Assembly: GCA_007135435.1 (NCBI GenBank)
Contig: SLIW01000540.1
Span: forward strand, 1 to 9,854
Reading direction: 5' to 3'
DNA: 9,854 nt
From: Natronomonas sp.
GTDB taxonomy: Archaea; Halobacteriota; Halobacteria; Halobacteriales; Haloarculaceae
The notes under the pieces are model-generated. The model did not search any database. It saw only the letters and a program-made list of their open reading frames with translations, and was not told the origin of the DNA. Shown here in pieces: positions 6,057-9,854 of this stretch. Each line of letters begins with the position of its first letter. Position 1 is the stretch's first letter. Made by a program: the position numbers and the translations under genes.

Positions 6057-7385
6057 CTACTCCCAGGTTTCGAGTCGGCGCCGCAACGCAGCCCGCTGAT
6101 CCGCCACCCGATCGGGCGCCTCTGCGTAGGTGTGCTCGAAGAGGTCCGCCGGGTCGGGCTCGAGCGCCTCCGCCTGGTCGATCGCGTCCGCGATCGTCTC
6201 CTCGACCTGGTCGGCCACGGCGTCCACCGTCTCGTCGTCCAGCCGACCGGTCTCGCGGAGGAAGGTCTCGAACCGGGGGACCGGGTCGCGGGACGCCCAC
6301 GCCTCGGGGACGCCGTCCCGATAGACATCCGGGTCGTCAGCCGTGGTGTGGGCGCCGAGGCGGTACTCGAGCGCCTCGATCAGGAGCGGTCGCGGTCCGT
6401 CGACGTCGCCGTCGTCGCCATTGCCGTCGTCGCCTCTCCCTCCACCGCCGCCATCGCCGCCATCGCCGTCCCTGACCCGTTCGAGGGCGCGGCGGGTCAC
6501 CTCGTAGACCGCCAGGGGGTCCATCCCGTCGACGCGGACGCCGTCGAAGCCGTAGGCGGACGCCTTCGCCGCCAGGGTCCGGGAGGCGGTCTGCTCGCCG
6601 GTCGGCGTCGAGATGGCCCAGCCGTTGTTGTGACAGAGGAAGACGACGGGGGCGTCGAAGACGCCGGCGAAGTTACACGCCTCGTGGAAGGCGCCCTGCG
6701 AGGTGGCGCCGTCGCCGAAGTGGACGACGTGGGCCTCGTCGCGGCCCCGGTAGCGGCTCGCCATCGCCCCGCCGACGGCGTGGGGCAGGTGCGAGCCGAT
6801 GGGGATCGACTCCGGGAGGACCCGCTCGCCGACCGCGAGGGCTGGCGGCTCGATGAGGCCGCGGAGGCGGGCCAGCACCGCGGCGGGCTCGGTCCCGCGG
6901 ACGAGCCGCGCGGCGGTCTCGCGGTAGGTCGGGTAGAGCCAGTCGCCGTCGGCCATCGCCACCGCGCTGGCGACCTGCGAGCCCTCCTGGCCGCGCATCG
7001 GCGCCCACGTCGCGATCCGGCCCTGCCGCTGGAGGCTGAGGGCGCGCTCGTCGAACCGCCGGGCCAGCACGAGCCACTCGTAGATCTCCAGGAGGGTGTC
7101 GTCGTCGACCGACGGGAGGTCGGCGTCGGGGAGGGGACTCCCGTCGGGGGCGAGGTACTGGACCGCGCCGTCGAGGGACCCGTCGGCGTCCGACACCGCG
7201 GTCGCCGACGGGTGGACGCCCCCGGCGTCCGTGTCGGACCGGTGGGTGTCGGCGACGTCGATCGCCTCCCCGGGGAACCGCTCGCGCTCCCGAACGGGGA
7301 CCGGTCGGCCGGTGCGCCCCCGACCGGCGGCTCCAGGACGGCCGTCGCCCGACGACGGGCGGTCGCGCCCGTGGTCGCTGCTCAC
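6057..7385 (-). CDS. 2-oxoacid dehydrogenase E1 component, alpha subunit (thiamine diphosphate-dependent)
   Basis: E1-alpha, paired with E1-beta, decarboxylates a 2-oxoacid (pyruvate, branched-chain 2-oxoacid or acetoin-type substrate) using thiamine diphosphate. With the GTG at 7385 the protein has 442 residues. Seen motifs: the entry region LARRFDERALSLQRQGRI (about 107-124), RGQEGSQVASA (131-141), the ThDP/Mg motif GDGATSQG (224-231) ending at Asn-Asn 253-254 (CHNNGWAIS), and the loop RLGAHTTADDPDVYRDG (342-358). A Gly/Asp-rich insert at about 306-330 separates ERVRDG from RPLLIEALEY and is unusual for the family. Residues 1-75 are poorly conserved and no ATG exists before the core, so the start is uncertain; the frame opens at a GTG at 7472. 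No E1-beta, E2 or E3 gene adjoins it. Substrate cannot be assigned. Confidence 0.88.
   Translation of the reverse strand: MSSDHGRDRPSSGDGRPGAAGRGRTGRPVPVRERERFPGEAIDVADTHRSDTDAGGVHPSATAVSDADGSLDGAVQYLAPDGSPLPDADLPSVDDDTLLEIYEWLVLARRFDERALSLQRQGRIATWAPMRGQEGSQVASAVAMADGDWLYPTYRETAARLVRGTEPAAVLARLRGLIEPPALAVGERVLPESIPIGSHLPHAVGGAMASRYRGRDEAHVVHFGDGATSQGAFHEACNFAGVFDAPVVFLCHNNGWAISTPTGEQTASRTLAAKASAYGFDGVRVDGMDPLAVYEVTRRALERVRDGDGGDGGGGGRGDDGNGDDGDVDGPRPLLIEALEYRLGAHTTADDPDVYRDGVPEAWASRDPVPRFETFLRETGRLDDETVDAVADQVEETIADAIDQAEALEPDPADLFEHTYAEAPDRVADQRAALRRRLETWE
6396..6473. repeat. Low-complexity triplet run encoding a Gly/Asp insert
   Basis: The stretch is built from GCC, GTC and ATC-type triplets (plus strand) and encodes a Gly/Asp tract with scattered Arg, Asn and Val within the E1-alpha protein. 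Its period of three is consistent with expansion by slippage without loss of frame. Confidence 0.7.
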
Positions 7386-7459
7386 GCGGCGACACCTCGC
7401 GGGCGGACGGCCGCAGAACGATGCATGGAATACCGTCTCTCGCGTCGACACATAACCAT
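7382..7459 (-). CDS. Possible small upstream ORF overlapping the E1-alpha start
   Basis: An ATG at 7457-7459 (a second at 7451-7453) opens a 25-codon frame whose TGA overlaps the proposed GTG start of E1-alpha in the sequence GTGA. The peptide is basic, with many Arg, and unlike anything I recognise. The geometry would suit translational coupling or a leader, but a frame this short can easily arise by chance. Confidence 0.2.
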   Translation of the reverse strand: MVMCRRERRYSMHRSAAVRPRGVAA

Positions 7460-7502
7460 TGTGTGGGGGCACCTAGCAAAGATTCGTCCAACGGACGGAC
7501 AG

Positions 7503-7524
7503 AGATGTTTAGATGTTAAATAAA
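7503..7524 (-). promoter_or_regulatory. AT-rich promoter candidate for the E1-alpha gene, with direct repeat
   Basis: On the minus strand TTTATTTAA (7524-7516) is the only strong TATA-like element upstream of E1-alpha. It would start transcription near 7490, giving an untranslated leader of about 100 nt before the GTG at 7385. Next to and overlapping it is an 8-bp direct repeat, AGATGTTT then AGATGTTA (7503-7518, plus strand). Confidence 0.4.
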
Positions 7525-7574
7525 CTGGACCTTCGTGTTCATCGGTGGACCGATCCGTACATCACCCTGCGCCG

Positions 7575-7631
7575 GTCGAGTGCCCGTCGCTCCGTCGTGT
7601 GCCTGTCCCTCCGTCGAGTGCCCGTCACCAC
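7575..7631. repeat. Three copies of a 19-bp tandem repeat in the divergent promoter region
   Basis: Copies at 7575-7593, 7594-7612 and 7613-7631 share the pattern GTCGNGTGCCYGTCNCTCC. Copy 2 has two changes relative to copy 1 within the shared core. The patch lies between the leftward E1-alpha promoter candidate and the rightward EthD promoter. Confidence 0.75.
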
Positions 7632-7687
7632 CGTCCATCTGGTCGAATCCGGTCGCACGGGACGATCCGGTTCCGGGCCCGCGGACC

Positions 7688-7697
7688 ACCCTTTAAG
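7688..7697 (+). promoter_or_regulatory. Promoter of the EthD-HD operon
   Basis: TTTAAG at 7692-7697 lies about 27 nt before the ATG at 7722, the standard archaeal TATA distance, which predicts a leaderless transcript. A GGAGG at 7715-7719 sits only three bases before the ATG, too close for normal Shine-Dalgarno use. Confidence 0.6.
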
Positions 7698-7721
7698 GCC
7701 GGTCGTCCTGTCCGGAGGCAC

Positions 7722-8444
7722 ATGTACAAGCACGTCGCCCTGCTGGTCCGCAAGGAGGGGCTGAGCCACGAGGCGTTCGTCGACTACTGGCAGTCGACCC
7801 ACACGCCCATCGCGCGGGAGATCGAGGGGGTCGTGCGGTACACGACGGTGCTGCCGGTCGACCCCGAGGCCGCGGAGTTCGACGGCATCGCCGAGCTCTC
7901 CTTCGAGACGCTCGCCGAGCTCCACGACGCGCTGGGCTCCGAGGGCTCCCGCGACTACGATCCCGAGCGGGGGAAGGCGCGCGAGGCTCGCGCGGACGTG
8001 GACAACTTCCTCGCCGTCGAGGAGCGGCCACGGCTCATCGGCGAGGAGGTCATCGAGCGCGACGAGACCGGCGGCGAGACCACCGGTCTGTACAAGCACT
8101 CGGCGTTCCTCGTCCGCAAGGAGGGGTTGAGCCACGACGAGTTCCTCGACCACTGGGCGAACGAGCACGTCCCCATCGCCAGGGAGATCCCCGGCGTGGT
8201 CCGGTACGCCCGGGTCGTCCCGACCGACCCCGAGGCGGCGGAGTTCGACGGCGTCGCCGAGCTCTACTTCGAGGACCTCGGCGCCCTGCGGGCCGCCCTG
8301 GGCTCGGAGGGGAGCCGCGACTACGACCCCGACCACTCGACCTCCAGGGCCGCCCGTGAAGACGTGGACAACTTCCTCGCCATCGAGGACCGCCCGCGGC
8401 TGATCGGCCGGGAGACCGTCCAGAAGGACGTGATGGGGGAGTGA
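7722..8444 (+). CDS. Tandem EthD-like (dimeric alpha/beta-barrel) protein
   Basis: The 240-residue product consists of two consecutive EthD-type domains, residues 1-114 and 123-236. They align without gaps at an offset of 122 residues and by my count share about 77 of 114 positions. Both carry YKHxAxLVRKEGLSH, the HxPIAREI core, VVRY, DPEAAEFDG, LGSEGSRDYDP and DVDNFLA blocks. EthD proteins are small ferredoxin-fold subunits first linked to ethyl tert-butyl ether degradation; most have one domain and form dimers, so this fusion probably makes a pseudo-dimer within one chain. The biochemical role is unknown. The start at 7722 is fixed by domain homology and the TATA box; the frame's upstream extension is non-acidic. 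The stop is one nucleotide from the next gene's ATG, so the two are very likely translationally coupled. Confidence 0.85.
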   Translation: MYKHVALLVRKEGLSHEAFVDYWQSTHTPIAREIEGVVRYTTVLPVDPEAAEFDGIAELSFETLAELHDALGSEGSRDYDPERGKAREARADVDNFLAVEERPRLIGEEVIERDETGGETTGLYKHSAFLVRKEGLSHDEFLDHWANEHVPIAREIPGVVRYARVVPTDPEAAEFDGVAELYFEDLGALRAALGSEGSRDYDPDHSTSRAAREDVDNFLAIEDRPRLIGRETVQKDVMGE

Positions 8445-8445
8445 G

Positions 8446-9042
8446 ATGGCCGACACGCCCGACTACGAGACCCAGGTCCGCGAGGCGTTCCCGGAACTCG
8501 CCGAGATCCACGACGACGACCTCCGGGAGCGGGTGGTCGAGGCGTGGGTCCTGGGCCTCGAGCGCGGCGGCTGGCGGCACGTCGAGGACGTCCCCTACGC
8601 CTGGAACATCCACGAGACGACCAACGTCGAGCACGTCCGCGGGGTGACCCGGATCGCCGTCGCCGCCGCCCGTGAGCAGCGGGAGTTCCACGGCGCCGAC
8701 CCGGACCTGGACGTGGTCCGGGCGGCGTGTCTCCTCCACGACGTCGGCAAGTGCTACGAGTACACCGACCACGTCGACGACGAGCTGGTCGACCCCGACC
8801 CGCGCTACGGCGGCGATACCATCCCGCACTCCCTGTCGGGGTACGCGCTGGCCCACGAGGTCGGCTGTCCTCAGGCGGTCCAGCGGGCCATCCCCCACTT
8901 CCTCGGGGAGGTCCCCGAGCGGACCCTCGAGGCGGAGCTCGTCAAGGCGGCCAACTCCGCCTCCTCGAACGCCATCACCCAGGCGGCGATGGGCATCACG
9001 CTGGCCGAGTGGGTCGAGAAGTACAGTCAGACGTCTGACTGA
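8446..9042 (+). CDS. HD-domain protein (putative metal-dependent phosphohydrolase)
   Basis: This 198-residue protein has HD-superfamily motifs: His63 (NVEHVRGVTRIA), His98-Asp99 (CLLHDVGK), and further histidines at 128 (IPHSLSG), 137 (LAHEVG) and 151 (IPHFLG). The position where the family usually has its last Asp appears to read Asn170 (LVKAANSAS), which may alter metal binding. HD proteins usually hydrolyse phosphate esters or nucleotides; the substrate is unknown. Residues 1-55 form an N-terminal extension. It begins one nucleotide after the EthD stop, so both belong to one operon. The stop codon overlaps an 18-bp palindrome, and a 24-bp repeat starts immediately after it. Confidence 0.85.
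   Translation: MADTPDYETQVREAFPELAEIHDDDLRERVVEAWVLGLERGGWRHVEDVPYAWNIHETTNVEHVRGVTRIAVAAAREQREFHGADPDLDVVRAACLLHDVGKCYEYTDHVDDELVDPDPRYGGDTIPHSLSGYALAHEVGCPQAVQRAIPHFLGEVPERTLEAELVKAANSASSNAITQAAMGITLAEWVEKYSQTSD
9024..9041. other. Perfect 18-bp palindrome across the HD gene stop codon
   Basis: CAGTCAGAC-GTCTGACTG is a perfect, loop-free inverted repeat overlapping the last codons and the TGA (9040-9042) of the HD gene. It could be a protein-binding site or, less well given the missing loop, a processing or termination structure between convergent genes. Confidence 0.6.
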
Positions 9043-9136
9043 TTCATCGGTCGGTGATTCGACCGATTCGTCGCTGGGTGGATCGACCGATTCGTCCCTG
9101 AGCGGTCCGCCTGACACGTCCGTGAGCGATCCGAAC
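9041..9136. repeat. Four copies of a degenerate 24-bp tandem repeat
   Basis: Units at 9041-9064, 9065-9088, 9089-9112 and 9113-9136 share the pattern GAYTCGTCSNTGRGYGGATCGACC, with the first two closest to each other and the fourth most diverged. In the plus frame shifted by one from the HD gene, the units read as Asp-Ser-Ser-(Val/Leu)-type octapeptides. The array fills the space between the convergent HD and GNAT genes. Confidence 0.75.
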
Positions 9137-9147
9137 GCGAGAGCTCC

Positions 9148-9741
9148 TCAACGTTCGGTCGCCTCGAGATACTCTTCCCGTGATATCGTGTATCTGTGAC
9201 CGTCGGCAACGGTGTCGGACAGCGGCACCCAGTTGCGGAGGAGGCCCTCGTACTGGCCGCCATGGCGCTCGACGTACCTGGTGATCGCCCGTCGAGACCG
9301 CTCGTTCCCGTCGATGTGGACAGCGACGACGAGTTCGAGCTCGAGTCGGTCGAACGCGACGGAGATGAGGGCATCAGCCCGTTCGCCGGAGTATCTGCGA
9401 CCCCAGAATCGCCTGTCGAGGAGGATACCGAGATTGGCGGACCGCTGTTGCCAGTTCGGATACAGTCGTGCCGTTCCAGCGATGACGCCGGCGCCGTCTT
9501 CACCGGCCTTCGGGCGGATGACGAATTTCGCAGCCGCTCCCTCGTCCCATAATCGCTCAGCCTCGTCGACGAACTCGTTCGTTTCCTTCACCGTCGCGTG
9601 GGGCGGTGAATCCCAGTACGCGAACATCTCCTTCGACCCGTCCGTATCCGAGTAGAAGGTGTGAAGATCGAAGACATCGAGGGTATCGTGCGAGATCCGC
9701 TCGAGGGTGAGTCGCTCCGTCTCGATCCGTTCGGGGAACAT
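9148..9741 (-). CDS. GNAT-family (RimJ/RimL-like) N-acetyltransferase
   Basis: The 197-residue protein starts MFPERIETERLTLERIS, a classic RimJ/RimL-type opening, and carries the acetyl-CoA binding segment LDRRFWGRRYSGERADAL (about 108-125), which corresponds to the family's WGxGYxxEA pyrophosphate loop. The strand ELVVAVHIDGNERSRRAITR (about 136-155) and the Asn-x-x-Ser-x-x-x-Ile pattern match the family's later motif. Such enzymes acetylate protein N-termini, amino sugars or small molecules; the target is unknown. The ATG at 9741 is preceded in frame by a TAG, so it is the only ATG start. Base composition is visibly less GC-rich than gatD or the M24 gene, which suggests accessory or recently acquired status. 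It converges on the HD gene. Confidence 0.88.
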   Translation of the reverse strand: MFPERIETERLTLERISHDTLDVFDLHTFYSDTDGSKEMFAYWDSPPHATVKETNEFVDEAERLWDEGAAAKFVIRPKAGEDGAGVIAGTARLYPNWQQRSANLGILLDRRFWGRRYSGERADALISVAFDRLELELVVAVHIDGNERSRRAITRYVERHGGQYEGLLRNWVPLSDTVADGHRYTISREEYLEATER

Positions 9742-9756
9742 GGTCTGCTATCGACG

Positions 9757-9854
9757 GTCGTCGATTACCCGTCCGTCGTCGATTACCCGTCCGTCGTCGA
9801 TTACCCGTCCGTCGTCGATTACCCGTCCGTCGTCGATTACCCGTCCGTCGTCGA
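9757..9854. repeat. Perfect 18-bp tandem repeat directly upstream of the GNAT gene, running off the right edge
   Basis: The unit GTCGTCGATTACCCGTCC is repeated exactly from 9757: five full copies plus eight bases of a sixth at the window end, with no mismatch. The first copy begins 15 nt upstream of the GNAT ATG. On the minus strand each unit carries GGGTAATC, and in the first copy this falls about 22-29 nt upstream of the start codon, where a TATA element is expected. The array's true length is unknown. Confidence 0.9.

Noticed and set aside
9757..9854. CRISPR array
   Set aside because: The units are contiguous 18-bp copies without spacers, and no cas gene is in the window.

Overview
The window looks like chromosomal DNA from a halophilic archaeon (class Halobacteria). 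The supports are very GC-rich coding sequence, strongly Asp/Glu-rich proteins, archaeal TATA-like boxes 25-28 nt upstream of start codons (leaderless style), and an archaeal-type GatD. Genus and species cannot be named from the sequence alone. I saw no rRNA, tRNA, CRISPR array, integrase or intact insertion sequence.

Layout, left to right. A partial minus-strand membrane protein (1-563) is divergent from gatD (791-2116, +), the asparaginase-like subunit of the archaeal Glu-tRNA(Gln) amidotransferase; a degenerate 18/19-bp tandem repeat lies between them. After an apparently empty ~295 bp comes a minus-strand two-gene unit: an M24-family (pita-bread fold) protein (3483-4751) followed by a luciferase-like flavin-dependent oxidoreductase (2412-3455). 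Divergent from it is a small class I SAM methyltransferase (4989-5615, +) with a clear TATA box. A 441-bp gap (5616-6056) has no convincing gene but holds a TATA box abutting a perfect 8+8 bp palindrome, plus two further inverted repeats.

The right half centres on a divergent promoter region (7386-7721). Leftwards runs a 2-oxoacid dehydrogenase E1-alpha gene (6057-7385, -) with no E1-beta, E2 or E3 gene in the window. Rightwards runs a tight operon of a tandemly duplicated EthD-like protein (7722-8444) and an HD-domain protein (8446-9042). A convergent GNAT acetyltransferase (9148-9741, -) closes the window, with a perfect 18-bp tandem repeat directly upstream of its start and running off the right edge.

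Functionally, gatD is housekeeping (tRNA-dependent glutamine formation). The M24/LLM pair, E1-alpha, EthD and HD genes have a small-molecule-metabolism flavour typical of accessory chromosomal regions, but no pathway can be assigned. The most distinctive structural feature is four patches of short tandem repeats with different units (18/19, 19, 24 and 18 bp), all in or at the edge of intergenic DNA. I do not see a convincing new defence or mobile system. The best leads are the orphan promoter-operator at 5883-5909, the promoter-proximal repeat at 9757-9854, the lone E1-alpha, and the M24 and HD proteins with altered metal-ligand positions.
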